Origin: Rhodocollybia butyracea
Taxonomy: Eukaryota; Basidiomycota; Agaricomycetes; Agaricales; Omphalotaceae
Assembly (NCBI GenBank): GCA_015501585.1
Contig: JADNRY010000241.1
Span: 1 to 64,000, forward strand
DNA length: 64,000 nucleotides
Direction of reading: 5' to 3'
The position numbers and the translations under genes were made by a program. The notes below the pieces were generated by a model. That model was not told where the DNA came from, did not search any database, and worked only from the letters and a program-made list of their open reading frames with translations. Shown here one piece after another: positions 48,723 through 58,781 of this stretch (within the stretch, counting starts at the first letter, position 1; the number at the start of each line of letters is the position of its first letter).

Positions 48723-49956
48723 CTAAAAACCTTCATATTCATCCGCCTCAATCTCGCTCAAGGTAGCTGCATCTGCAAGATTCAACTCCTCAAAAGAATG
48801 AGTAACACTAGACATGCCCAATGATGATTTCCCTTTCTTCTTTTTCTTCTTCTTCCTAGCACTACTAGGAGTAGAGCTCACTGTTGCATCAGTAGGAGAT
48901 GAAGGAGCCGATGAATCAGGAGTGAGAATTGCAGTGTGGGCCTCTGATAGAGTAACAGTACTGAGCCATGCTTCACGTACTTCAGGGGACATGGCATCAG
49001 GGTCAATGGTGAGAGGTAGGTCCATAACTGCAAGAGCTTCATGCTGCATCGGAGGGGCAGCCTGAGGTTCAGCAGGTTCAGTTAAAAGTGCAGCATATTT
49101 GGAACGATTGCGGATAATGCTTTGGCGGACATCATCAGGCATTACCGATATGCAATATTGAGCAAAGTGACCAGATTGACCGCATCGGTAGCAGACATTG
49201 GTTCGCTGCTTGGTGTTAGTCCAATCAAATTCTGGTAAGGCCTGAGTCGATGAGTTAGATGATGGGTTAAAACGAGAAGACTTCCGAGGACGGGATTGAG
49301 AAGTGTAAAGTGCTTCTTCACTCTCACCCCCATGATTGGGAGAAGGCAGAGCAGGAACCCAATCACCCCCAGAACGTGCAACCTTGATCAAGGAATCCCG
49401 TTTCTGCAGGTCACTAAGCTCCCAGGCATTAATCGTAGTGATCATGTCAGCAACAGATTTCTGAGGCGATTCATTGTGTAGGACTGTGATGATAGGACCA
49501 TAAACCGCAGAGAGACCACCCAGGATTTTATCCTGAACGAAAGAAGTAGGAAGGGCAACAGCGATAGCATGAAGCTGACGCTCAATGCTGAGCACCTGCT
49601 GAAGGAAAGTATCGGCGGGTTTCCGAATGTCATGGGTGATGGATTGGAACTGGGACATGAGTAACAAACGAGTAGCGGGGTCTGATCGTGTATAGAAGGC
49701 TTCAAGTTGTGCCCAAAGAAGACGGCCACTGTTTGAAACACCTACATTGTCTACCTTGATGCAGACATCTAGAGCATCCCATAAGCTTTCAGATTGTCAC
49801 TAGTCCAAGCTCTGGCTTGTACAGCACCATTTGGGACAGGTACTGAGGATCAACAGCATTCCAGTACCCTCCTGCAAGCAATAAAGCTTGGGCTTGGTTC
49901 TTCCAGGTCCAGTAGTTAGTACCCGTGAGTTTGACGATATCAGAAGGTTTGACCAT
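48723..49956 (-). pseudogene. Copia-type Gag polyprotein (UBN2-like plus CCHC zinc knuckle), frame-broken near its 5' end
   Basis: The start ATG 49956 gives MVKPSDIVKLTGTNYWTWK, the usual opening of Ty1/copia Gag ('L.G.NY..W'). It continues ALLLAGGYWNAVDPQYL. Around 49770-49800 two small shifts occur (reading PELWTSDNLKA, then WDALDVCIKVDN in successive frames). The remainder is open: LLWAQLEAFYTRSDPATRLL, PADTFLQQVLSIERQLHAIA, LPTSFVQDKILGGLSAVYGP, and a zinc knuckle CYRCGQSGHFAQYC (CX2CX4HX4C) at 49152-49193. A Ser/Thr/Lys-rich tail ends LSEIEADEYEGF. About 410 residues if frame is restored. The shifts may be assembly indels or real inactivation. Confidence 0.85.
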
Positions 49957-50103
49957 GATAGAATAAGATGGTGGATGAGAAAGGATGGGATAGAGGTAGC
50001 TGATCGTGACAGCAGGCAATAAAAAGGGAGGTGCTGATCGTGACAGCTAACAATAGGAAAAGACCTAGGAAATAGTTGAGCAGCAGAGCAGTGGTTAACA
50101 CTT

Positions 50104-50113
50104 GCCCATAACC
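50104..50113 (-). other. Primer-binding-site-like sequence, half initiator tRNA type
   Basis: The minus strand reads GGTTATGGGC immediately after the 5' LTR. This matches the copia-type PBS, complementary to the anticodon stem-loop region of initiator tRNA-Met rather than to its 3' CCA end. The match stops after ten bases. Confidence 0.65.
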
Positions 50114-50247
50114 TGTTAAACTTTAGACCCGGGATATCCACAAAAGGACGCGAACGATAAACGACGACGTGGTATTAAGACAAGCAAGTAATTTAACATG
50201 TGACTACGGACCGTAAACTACGTACAGCGTCTCGGCTCATACCAACA
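50114..50247 (-). repeat. 5' LTR (134 bp)
   Basis: Identical to 48478-48611; followed directly by the target-site copy gtaca. Confidence 0.92.
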
Positions 50248-50271
50248 GTACATTCCCTGACCTGACTTTAT

Positions 50272-50578
50272 GAGCAAACGAATGACACGCTTTAGAATGA
50301 CACGCTTTACCAAACTCACCTATTCAAGAGGGCAGAGAGGCTCTTCTTGAACTTCCAAATTATTTACTAACTTGGCAGCCCATAGCGAGACTGGTATGGC
50401 ACAATTCTACATGACTCGGGTTGATCTTAATAGGCTTGCCGCTTGCGAGAGTTACTACAGGGAGTCTGTCCTTGGGAGGTTTTCAATAATTGAATGCCTA
50501 GGAAGTTCGGAATAATTCACAGTATTGAAGATTAGGATCACGAGTTGACGTATGACATGGCGCCAAAACTCAAGTACT
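50272..50578. repeat. Diverged dispersed repeat, copy 1, with tRNA-Thr 5'-half-like end
   Basis: Aligns with 52932-53245 over its length with many differences. Shared words include aaacgaatgacacgctttacc, gatggcacaa-tctacatg, gaatgcctag and cgccaaaa. The left end is a degenerate complement of the 5' half of tRNA-Thr. It begins about 20 bp from the LTR element. Confidence 0.5.
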
Positions 50579-50848
50579 CAGTGGCAGAGTTGAAGCTATT
50601 CTAACCTGATTTGAGCGATCGAGATTTTGCTTTGGCCCGTTTTAAGCTGAACGGGTGTTTTCCCTCCGGGAGGTGAGATACAAAACGAGTCATAATCAAC
50701 TTCAACTTGTTCTTAATGCGGGTCAGGCCCTCAACCCTACCCAGCTTTCAATTCCTGGAAGGGGCCCACCAACGCTCGCCACCAGCCTTTAGCGAACTTT
50801 TCTTCGCTAATTACAGGACAGCTAGCCCGGATACTGCTCATTATTCAG

Positions 50849-51402
50849 ATGACCCTGCCCTCCTCCCCATCTGATTTTAAGGAAGAAGTTGATGATCATA
50901 ATCACCATTTGTTGACTCCCTACAAAGAGATCCATCAAGCCGCTGAGCACTCGAGTCCTAGCGGTCTTTACACCGTCTCCCCCAAAGCACTAGATCCCAG
51001 AGTCGAAGAGGATCTACAACAGTCCCACTACTGCAACGAATCCAGTAATGAGCATGGGTCCATACTAGGACCGCAAAATGCCCGAAAGGTCCAGGTAGCT
51101 TCGCCTAGAGTTCTAGCTGCTAGTCGAAAGCGCCGCGGGCCAAGCAAAGGAGCAAAATCAGTATGCCATTTATGCTTCGCTACATTCACCGCCCGCCATA
51201 ATCTTACCAGTGAGTATCTGATGGTTATTGCAGCGTCTGCTTCGAAGTGGCTCACTGTTGTCTTTAAGATCATCTCAATTCGCATTACGGATTTAAACCG
51301 TATCTTTGCATGTGCCGTGCTACATTTGGTACAAGCCATGGGCTTAAGAGACATCAAAAGACTTGTTCGGTACTAACCAAAAATCCATACGATCATCTCT
51401 GA
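50849..51402 (+). CDS. C2H2-type zinc-finger protein (two fingers), two exons
   Basis: Probable DNA-binding regulator. ATG 50849: MTLPSSPSDFKEEVDDHNHH, then a hydrophilic Ser/Pro-rich region and a basic stretch AASRKRRGPSKGAKS that may serve as a nuclear signal. Finger 1 is split by an intron (gtgagt..ctttaag, about 51211-51269): CHLCFATFTARHNLTNHLNSH, a perfect CX2CX12HX3H. The linker HYGFKPY is followed by finger 2, CMCRATFGTSHGLKRHQKTC, with CX1C and a terminal Cys (C2HC-like). The end is VLTKNPYDHL, stop 51400-51402. About 165 residues. Reading through the intron instead destroys both fingers, so the splice is well supported. Targets unknown. Confidence 0.72.
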
Positions 51403-52219
51403 CCAAGTCTCTGACGCACTGTAAACACTATGAACTCGAGCCAATATTCCAACTCGTCCATTCTAGCCTCCCCAAAACAAAACAGTGTACTAGTATCACT
51501 CAGATATCATAATATTTATTGAGGATCATCCCACCGAAACGTCAGGTGCTTAGGATCACTTGGGCAGCTCCACTTGGGCATCGAAGAGTGACTTAAGTTC
51601 AGAAGAGCGCCATCTGTCAAAGTCTTCGGGCCAAAATTCTCGTTTTGTTTAATAAGTACTCTGAGATTCAATCGATTTGTATTTTTCCGCAGGAAGTAGA
51701 CTCAGAGGACTCAGGTAACCTTGAGCTTGAATTTTTGTATTGCTTTTAGAAAGTAGCAGTCACACACTGTTAGAGCACCTCCTCATCTCGTAGGAATAAT
51801 CTCCAATCCTTACTCTCTGACAATGGCATCGTGCTTCAAGGGGGTCCAAAGATTTTAGCGCCCGATCGTGGGTAGGTTAGTTAGTCCACTGACCAGGCTG
51901 CGAAAAAAAAATTTGACACCCAATATATTGACCTGTTTGGGGCACTTTCTGGAGCATTTAGCATATAGTACTTGTGCAGAACACGGTTTCACGGGTGTAG
52001 CTACAGGCGCATGCACCAGAATTGCAATTTTTGCTAATGATATCAGCAAGTATGGTGTAAGCACTGCCGCAATCGGTATGAGGTGCCCCCTAATCTCACT
52101 GAGGAGAACGAAGACCTACCTGAGATGCATGAGACAATGGTACCAATTCCGTGTTCAACAGGTGTGGACATACAAGCTTAGTTAATTATTATTCATGAAG
52201 CTTGTCAACTCATAAATCA
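51403..52219. other. Intergenic 0.8 kb
   Basis: No gene supported; one 105-codon frame at 51868-52185 has no recognisable features. Confidence 0.45.
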
Positions 52220-52622
52220 CTCCTTCAGACACTCCAGTCATCCTCTCCAGCAACGAGATGGGCATCAATTCAGAGTCTGCTGCTGCATCTAATATCACAA
52301 TGTATGGTGGTACAAATCAGGGGGAACCATCACGACGCTCATCAAGAAAGCAAATGTAGATGGAATTTAATGACTCTTTCAAGTGCATTTGTGATATTAC
52401 AATCACTGAGGCATCACCGAGGCCAAAAAAAACAGTGCTGACAGTAGTTGAATGTCAGAGGAAAGGCTGCAAAACTGTTTGGGTATGTTTTCTGTCACTC
52501 AAGGCCATTGCAAGTACTAATGGGATCGACATCATGTGCGGTACCATATGGAGCGTGTTACACTAGATTACCATACTAAAAAATGGACCTGCGATGCATG
52601 TACGAGTTCAGAGCAATGGTAG
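52220..52622 (+). pseudogene. PHD-like zinc-finger remnant
   Basis: A protein-like stretch NEMGINSESAAASNITMYGG runs into SRRSSRKQ, then a stop. It is followed in frame by FKCICDITI..VVECQRKGCKTVW. The end of a PHD-type pattern, YHMERVTLDYHTKKWTCDAC, is found at about 52545-52605, ending EQW and a stop (52620-52622). The Cys/His spacing (C-C, C..C..H, W-C-C) fits a PHD finger. The middle requires an intron or deletion I cannot place with good ends. Such mini-PHD proteins occur near transposons in mushrooms (general impression, not checked). Confidence 0.4.
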
Positions 52623-52931
52623 AGAATAGAGTGGGGTCTTATCTTATCTTGATCTACTATATATAGCCGTGGGAATGATTACATAGTTAGTTAGTCTGAA
52701 GGTAGAGCCCAGGAAAAAAAAAATCGACGTCTGGTCATGAATTATATTTTTTGAACCCCCTTGTCGTGCTTAGTCGGAATCCAAAATAATTACTCACTCG
52801 TGTTTTGCAGCGGCGTACTGGTAGTACTCAGTGCATAGTCACTGACCGCACTGCATGTCTTCTTGCCCCCCCAGCAACCGGAAATTGAATTCTTGACAAC
52901 GTTGGTCATGGGACTCGGAGGACATGTCTTC
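52623..52931. other. Intergenic
   Basis: No gene or RNA recognised. Confidence 0.45.
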
Positions 52932-53245
52932 GTAAACAAGTGACACGCTTTACCCGACCAAACTAAGAGGGTCAGTATGTAACTCTTCTGGATTCTTTAC
53001 CCACTCAGTGGCGGCCTAGAGCAAGACTGGATGTATGCGCCGAAGACTGGGATGGCGCAACTCTACATGTTAATGACTTGGAGTCTCGGATTGACCTTGG
53101 TAAGCTGGCAGGAATTACCACAGGGACTGGGTCGAATGCCTAGACCCTGAATAAGTAAGTCACAGCAACGAAGAGTAGGTAGGATTGATGGATGACTTGC
53201 GAATGACATAAAAACCTCAATGCGCCCAAAATAATGTGTACTTGA
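52932..53245. repeat. Diverged dispersed repeat, copy 2, with tRNA-Thr 5'-half-like end
   Basis: Partner of 50272-50578. The minus strand near 52945-52975 reads CCTCTTAGTTTGGTCGGGTA then AAGCGTGTCACTTGT. This closely follows the tRNA-Thr gene at 53344-53438 from the acceptor stem through the D arm to the anticodon, where similarity ends. Confidence 0.5.
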
Positions 53246-53343
53246 GCACCTTGGACATTTGGTTGGAGAGTAACAAATCTTCCCCACAAATGTCAGATTG
53301 TCAAAAAAACATTCTCAGTCCTATGAGCTTGCAGTCAAAGAAA

Positions 53344-53438
53344 TTCCCGCTAGCCGATTCGAACGACTGACCTCGTCATCGCAAACTTGATATTACAATT
53401 ATACGAGTGACGCGCTCTACCAACTGAGCTAAGAGGGA
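53344..53438 (-). tRNA. tRNA-Thr (anticodon CGT), intron-containing
   Basis: The minus strand folds as a cloverleaf. Acceptor 5' TCCCTCT pairs with 3' AGCGGGA (one mismatch) plus discriminator A. D arm GCTCAGTTGGTAGAGC. Anticodon stem CGTCA / TGACG with loop CTCGTA..A, so the anticodon is CGT. Variable AGGTC. T arm AGTCG-TTCGAAT-CGGCT. An intron of about 22 nt sits at the canonical position after base 37. A and B box sequences (TAGCTCAGTTGG, GTTCGAATC) are intact. Confidence 0.85.
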
Positions 53439-53632
53439 CTGGAATTGTGGATGAGCACTGAGATATAAATCGAGGATCACTTTCAAAGTTCCCAGATGTA
53501 CTTGCAAGTCAAAGCAGACATGTCCATCGACTTTTCATTCTGCTTTGCTCAGCGCTTGAGGGGTAAAACCCATCGTACTGAGGTGAATGAACAGTACCAG
53601 GATTGCGAGGCGACATGAATGAAATTCCATGA

Positions 53633-55907
53633 TTACAGATGAATTATCTTGTATACTGAAAGCAAGTATATCGTCCTAAGCCCCAAATCCCTGCCCCTGT
53701 CCGCCAAGTCCCTATGAGCTCCCCCATCGTCCTCACCCGGGCTTTCTTCCCTCCTAGCCGCACTCGTACCGCCAACTACACCGCTACTACTACTCCCGTT
53801 ACTCCGCACCCTTTCCCTTCCCCCTTCCCGTCCTCCAAGCACAACCCCCGTGGGCCGATCCCTACTCGTCAACAAGCTATTGAAGAAATTCTGCAATACA
53901 TCATGTTGGCTCGAACTCGAGCCTGGTCCAGCTGAACCGTTGATCCTGTCGGGCTGACCGGGGAAGGCGAATTCGGGCCTCGGAGAGACGAGTTGAGACT
54001 AGGCGGCGAGCTACCGAGCGCAGAGGGGGAAAGCGTCGAGGGCCTATGCGGATGACCATGTGAGGTATGATTATTTGTAGGACGTGTTCTGCGTTCAGAT
54101 CTGTCTAGGCGTTCGGGGCGGTCGAGACCAGCAAAGCGGTCTGGGGGAGGGGGCTAGTGAGCAGATACACACAAGAACGAGAAGAAGACGTACCTGATAT
54201 AGGAATATTAGCTGAACTTTCCATTTCCATGAAAAGCTTTTCGACGGTTGGGAGGGAGAACGAGTTGGTGCCCATGGGTCCGACGATTCCTGCGCCTACA
54301 AGTGGAAAGTTATTGATGAAAGAAGAATGAGAAAGGGTACAAGCTTACCAGCCGCTTGCAATCCGTCCTCTCCTGTGGTCGGCGTCTTGAAAGCAGCTCT
54401 CGGATCACGTTCTGCCTTTTTATTCAGATTGCTCTCGTCGTAGTGTTTGGCGAGGAATGCTTGTTCAGGAGTGGGCGAGTTGAATGGTGGAAGCGGTGGT
54501 GGCTGCGGCAAAAAGTTAGTGTTTGGTCTTTAGTCGAACAGATAAGAGGTACCTTCGATCCCTGGTCGGGAACCAATTCTTTATACATCCTACTTGCTCC
54601 ATCCCCTCCATCCTTCTCCTTCCCTTCCGCTATAATCTCCAGATCTTTTTCCCAGGCTTCTCCCCACCTTGCTGGCTCAAACTCTCGTAGAATTGTGATC
54701 TTCCCCCAAGAGTCCCAGCCCGCAGGAATCACGACCCTATCACGATCGAGTGTGTTTGGGCGATGGGGAAACGGGAATGGATTCTTCGTAGGACCAGTAC
54801 CGGAGCCGGTGGTTTCAGCATTGTTTTGTTCGCCAGAAGACGGTGAAGCGGGTGGAACGAATAGAGTATGGAGCGTGTATTGTCGGAGGACCGCGAGGGT
54901 TTCTGGCATGGGCGCGGTGTAGAAGAGTGCAGCGCCATCTAAGAGATATTAGTACGATGATAATAGATGAAAAAGAGAGGTACATTTCAAACAAAAAGTT
55001 CTCAAAATCTGCATGACACCATCTGTTCGCTCTTCCCATTCTCCGCCCTTTCCCTTGACCATTCCACCGCCAATACCAGCGTGCGCGGCCGCAGTATTAT
55101 CAGTCCCGTCGTCTATCAAATCAGCCTTGGTGCAAACAACGATAATGGGTACACCAGCAGCGTTGTGTGTTAGTGTTCCCGGGCCCAGCGGCAACACTGT
55201 GTTCGACGACAATGCCGATGCCGACGATGATGTTGGAAGAGATTCTGTTGGATCCAGAGAAGGCTCGGTATAGTGCTGTAAATGCGACTGCCATCGTTCT
55301 CGGTTTTCTTCCCGGATCACTTCTAGCTCCCGAGCTTCTTTTCCAGCCAATTTCCCGCTGGCCCAATCTTCAATCCAGACGAGCCATTCTTCGAGCTGAT
55401 CCACAAATGTCCACGGTTGTGTCCAGTCTAATACTATGATGACTGTTGTGTGCCCTAGGGCGGTTTTTGGAGGAAGGAAGTATGGGATGAGGGATGTTAG
55501 TGAGGGATTTGAGGACGGAACGGTGTATAGTGATAAACGAGCAAGAGTATCTGCGAGAGTTGAGATAAGCAACGCGTTGAAAAGAATCTTAGTGTACCTT
55601 CATCTCCTTCGTCGCGAACATCGGCCCATTCATAGCCCACTGCGAAATCTGCTTTTCTTTCATCCCGTTTCCCGAGCAACGCTTCGCCAATAGCGCTTTT
55701 CCCCGAACCTGGATTTCCTATTAGTAGTACATTTTTCGATGGGAGAGACCGCGAAGAAGAAACGCTGTCGAGGATGGACGACCAGAGGCCTTCAGTTGGC
55801 ACAGGAGAGGGTTCTTCTGGCGGATTTGACGGCTGGTGATTTCGAGAAGATGAAGATTTTCCGTTTATTCCATTCGGAGCTGAGGGAGATACTGGCGGCG
55901 AGTCCAT
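53633..55907 (-). CDS. Dynein light intermediate chain
   Basis: Non-catalytic subunit linking cytoplasmic dynein to cargo adaptors. ATG 55907: MDSPPVSPSAPNGINGKSSS. The GTPase-like fold has a P-loop SKNVLLIGNPGSGKSAI (GxxGxGKS), then DFAVGYEWADVRDEGDE, TVIIVLDWTQPWTFVDQLEE and WLVWIEDWASGKLAGKEAR. After these come VPIIVVCTKADLI (NKxD-like TKAD), DGVMQILRTFCLKYGAALFY and NTLDRDRVVIPAGWDSWGKI. The C-terminal half has PFNSPTPEQAFLAKHYDESN, MGTNSFSLPTVEKLFMEME and a Ser/Pro-rich tail. The tail frame ends ARVRANMMYCRISSIAC. An overlapping frame instead gives SSQHDVLQNFFNSLLTSRDR, a family-like C-terminus ending at about 53633. So a small indel or missed intron lies near 53935-53960. About 650 residues. 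Confidence 0.85.
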
Positions 55908-55989
55908 AGACACGAATTGGAGATGTATTATATGATATAGACGCCGGTAGAGGTTTGGGCGCCAACGTCATTGATAAGATAACAAACTA
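55908..55989. promoter_or_regulatory. 82-bp bidirectional promoter, dynein LIC / NTPase-like gene
   Basis: Start codons at 55907 (-) and 55990 (+) are 82 bp apart and divergent. No TATA box seen. Confidence 0.5.
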
Positions 55990-58070
55990 ATGTCTCAACC
56001 AGAACAACCAAGTCGCCATCGCCGACTCTATCCGTGGCCGCAGGACGATGAAGCTAAATGGAAGCCGGCCAAGTCATACTGGAAAGGTTTCTTGAAATGG
56101 GCCCTGCAACAAAAACACCTCATGTCGTCTTCTGCAGAAACTTTACTCATGGTTCCGCACGATCTGAACCGGGCTATCCCTATCCTGCGAGACACTGATC
56201 ATGGCGAAATGCTCGTTTTGCCCGACTACCCATTGACGGTCAAACGCATCGCTGATATCTATCATAAAGACCCCCGTGGTGGTGCACTTATTACGGGCCA
56301 GCCAGGTAATGGTATGTTTCCACATCTCTACTTTTGCGTGTATTCGACGGGATCATAGGGAAGGCTGCATTCTTGGCCTACTTACTTGGGGTACTCTTGA
56401 GTCTTGATGACTCGCCAGATGAACATACAAAACTGTGTAGTGCTCCAATCCTCCTGTACACCCCTACTATCAAGATCCTCTTTTATGATGGTCAAGTGTA
56501 CACTCCGTCGGACCCGAAGAATTTTCACTTTAATTACATCCCTTCTCCAGTGTATTCTGAGCCCGTGCCTCCTGTATGGGTCTTAATAGATATGGATATG
56601 GCAGAGGAACCTAAAAGCATCTACGAATCACAATGCACAATATTTCCCGTCCAAGCGGCCTCACCTAACCCTGCACTTTATCGGCGTTGGGTGGACAGAA
56701 GGACCGCTGCCGTGATCGGATTGCCGCTTTGGACAGAGGATCAGCTTCTACGCGGGTTCATCTATACTATATGATACACTACCTAACACTAACTATTCCT
56801 TCTCAGTTGGCAAATGCACTACAAGCGAACCCACCTCGATAACGCTATCCTCGCTTGGGCTGGACGCCCTCCGGAATATCCTGGGCCTCTTCCAGAACAG
56901 CTCGCTCAAGCCTTGGAAATCCACACGGCCAATGGAAAACTGGATCGCCAGGACCCCCAAATAACAGCCACCACGCTATGATGCATTATGGCTACGCACC
57001 CGGTGATGTCTACAAGTATCTCTTCAGATCCGAGATCGTCGAAAACTCCTACAACAAGGCCTTAAGTAACCCGGATCGCGCATGGCAATTGACGGCAGAG
57101 TTCACAAACAAATACCTGAGGATTGGAGAGGCTGAGATGATGGTGGGGTACATGGGTATACCGATATCGCATCGCATCGTCGCGCTCGACTTGGTCAGAG
57201 ACTTCCGCCAGAAGGAAGATAAATTCAACGTTGTTTGGAAATCCCCTGACATTGAAACGAAAATGCTTGCCCACTATGCTGAGATGTCCAACGAGGCCAA
57301 AGCAAAAGCTTTTTCCCAGTTTTCTTCATCGGCAAAGTCTTCGGTTATGGCGGCTAACATCTTCGAGCCGCATGTGCACAAAGCCATTTTCTTATGCTGT
57401 GAACTTCTTCCATTGCAACCGATGGATTTTTCACTTGCGATACGTCAAGGCCAGAAAGCAATAATGTACTGGACGAGTCCCGGGCCAAAGGACGATTTTC
57501 CAGAATTTCCTAAAGTTGAAGATGAGAATGGTATACTATCACTCTCTCCCTACTTCGACCAACCTCGAGCTCAATTATTATTATATTCCCCATAAATCCA
57601 CCGTGTCATTCTTCGACTCTTTCATGTTTTGCGACAAAATCACATATATCACCGCAATCTTTTTCCAAGTCGGTACGGGTCTCCTCCGTGATAAAGCGAC
57701 AGAAACTGGGTTCCCTAGCATCGACACACTGCTGGCTGATGCTGCGAGGAAATTTGGAAAACCTGTCAAGCCCATGTATGTCCTTGTTGGCCCCGAACTT
57801 ATTCCCACCTACTGGCGTCCTCAAGGCTGGGTCATTCCTGCTGCTGCTTTTGTTGGCGGGGAAGTGCCTGTGTATTATCTGGGGCTCACACTGCCATACG
57901 ACTATGCCAGTTTGCAAAATGCCAAAGTTCAGCTAGAGCTCTGGAAGCCGAAAATGGAGGATGCTCAGGAAACTCCGCAGGTCATTGATGGACATAAACT
58001 CACAAAGAGCTCGGACACTAGACCTGTGACAGTTCCCTCTATGAGGTTGGTAATTGGCGATCCTCGATAG
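55990..58070 (+). CDS. P-loop protein resembling Crinkler/RHS-type (retrotransposon-hot-spot) family
   Basis: ATG 55990: MSQPEQPSRHRRLYPWPQDD, then YWKGFLKWALQQKHLMSSS. A P-loop is rebuilt across an intron (gtatgt..atcatag): GALITGQPGNGKAAFLAYL. That is GxPGxGK with Ala where Thr/Ser is usual. Further parts: VPPVWVLIDMDMAEEPKSIY (Walker B-like), AAVIGLPLWTEDQLLRG, an intron of about 54 nt to WQMHYKRTHLDNAILAWAGR, then YGYAPGDVYKYLFRSEI and RAWQLTAEFTNKYLRIGEAE. An intron leads to NVGTGLLRDKATETGFPSID and YVLVGPELIPTYWRPQGW; the end is LVIGDPR. A frame change at about 56970 is not explained by an intron I can see. The NTPase-plus-C-terminal architecture and 'IGLPLW' line resemble fungal Crinkler/RHS proteins; this is an inference. 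About 600 residues. Effector, toxin or nuclear role unproven. Confidence 0.6.
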
Positions 58071-58194
58071 AGGGACCTGGAAAGCGGCTCCGGACCGTGG
58101 CACAGACTTCTTACGGCCGTTTTAGGAAATAACTTTTACCTTCCGTTTTAGGATTTAGAGGTGGGAAAAGCACACTTGAGCATGATTTTCGTTC
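58062..58194 (+). repeat. Left arm of a 133-bp inverted duplication
   Basis: Reverse complement of 58649-58781 with three mismatches by eye. It begins inside the last codons of the NTPase-like gene (cctcga then stop tag) and covers its immediate 3' flank. A weaker match extends outward through tctatgaggttg at 58037-58049. Confidence 0.9.
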
Positions 58195-58648
58195 GTAGTA
58201 CCTCTACAACGCTTCTTCTGAACGTGTCTTTGGGATACGAATAAATCGTTCTCATATTACTGTAATGGCCGCCAAATGACTCAAAAAATTAAAGCATTCT
58301 GAATCTTCTCTTATGGTACTGAGGCTTCGGCATTACACAGTCTGTGCTTCTCTAAAACAAGCTCGAACGACAGTTGAACGTTCTGAACCAAGAGATCCAC
58401 AGCCCTGAGCCTTGTATTTGTTCAAAGTTCATTTGCGAGACCACAAATAGCGAGACGATAAACGTGAAGCGAGACGCTAAACGTTAAACGTTAAACATTG
58501 AACTCGTGCCTTGCAGGCAATTCTTCAAGACTTTGAACCCCAATAGCATCGAGAAAGTGTCTGAGCTCGAGGATATCGATAATACAAGAGCCATTACATC
58601 CATTATAGGCCATTACAAGTGAAAAGTAGCTATACAAACGGAAGTATG
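58195..58648. other. Spacer of the inverted duplication
   Basis: About 450 bp without coding potential. It contains a short aacgttaaacgttaaac repeat near 58480-58495. Confidence 0.5.
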
Positions 58649-58781
58649 GAACGAAAATCATGCTCAAATGTGCTTTTCCCACTTCTAAATCCTAAAACGG
58701 AAGGTAAAAGTTATTTCCTAAAACGGCCGTAAGAAGTCTGTGCCACGGTCCGGAGCCGCTTTCCAGGCCCCTCTATCGAGG
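58649..58781 (-). repeat. Right arm of the 133-bp inverted duplication
   Basis: Starts gaacgaaaatcatgctcaaa and ends cccctctatcgagg. Beyond it, caacctcatagagg (58798-58811) continues the antisense likeness to the 3' coding end of the NTPase-like gene, with decreasing identity. Confidence 0.9.

Larger units (their letters stand above)
48478..50247 (-). mobile_element. Short copia-type LTR element with identical LTRs and only Gag (TR-GAG-like)
   Basis: 134-bp direct repeats (48478-48611 and 50114-50247), TG..CA bounded and identical over their whole length by eye, enclose 1502 bp. A 5-bp target-site duplication GTACA flanks it (48473-48477 and 50248-50252). Next to the 5' LTR (minus orientation) is a primer-binding-like site GGTTATGGGC, as in copia half-tRNA priming. 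Next to the 3' LTR is a purine tract AGGGGGTG. The interior encodes a Gag with a CCHC knuckle. No protease, integrase or reverse transcriptase coding capacity exists in 1.5 kb. Identical LTRs imply recent transposition, presumably in trans. Confidence 0.9.
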
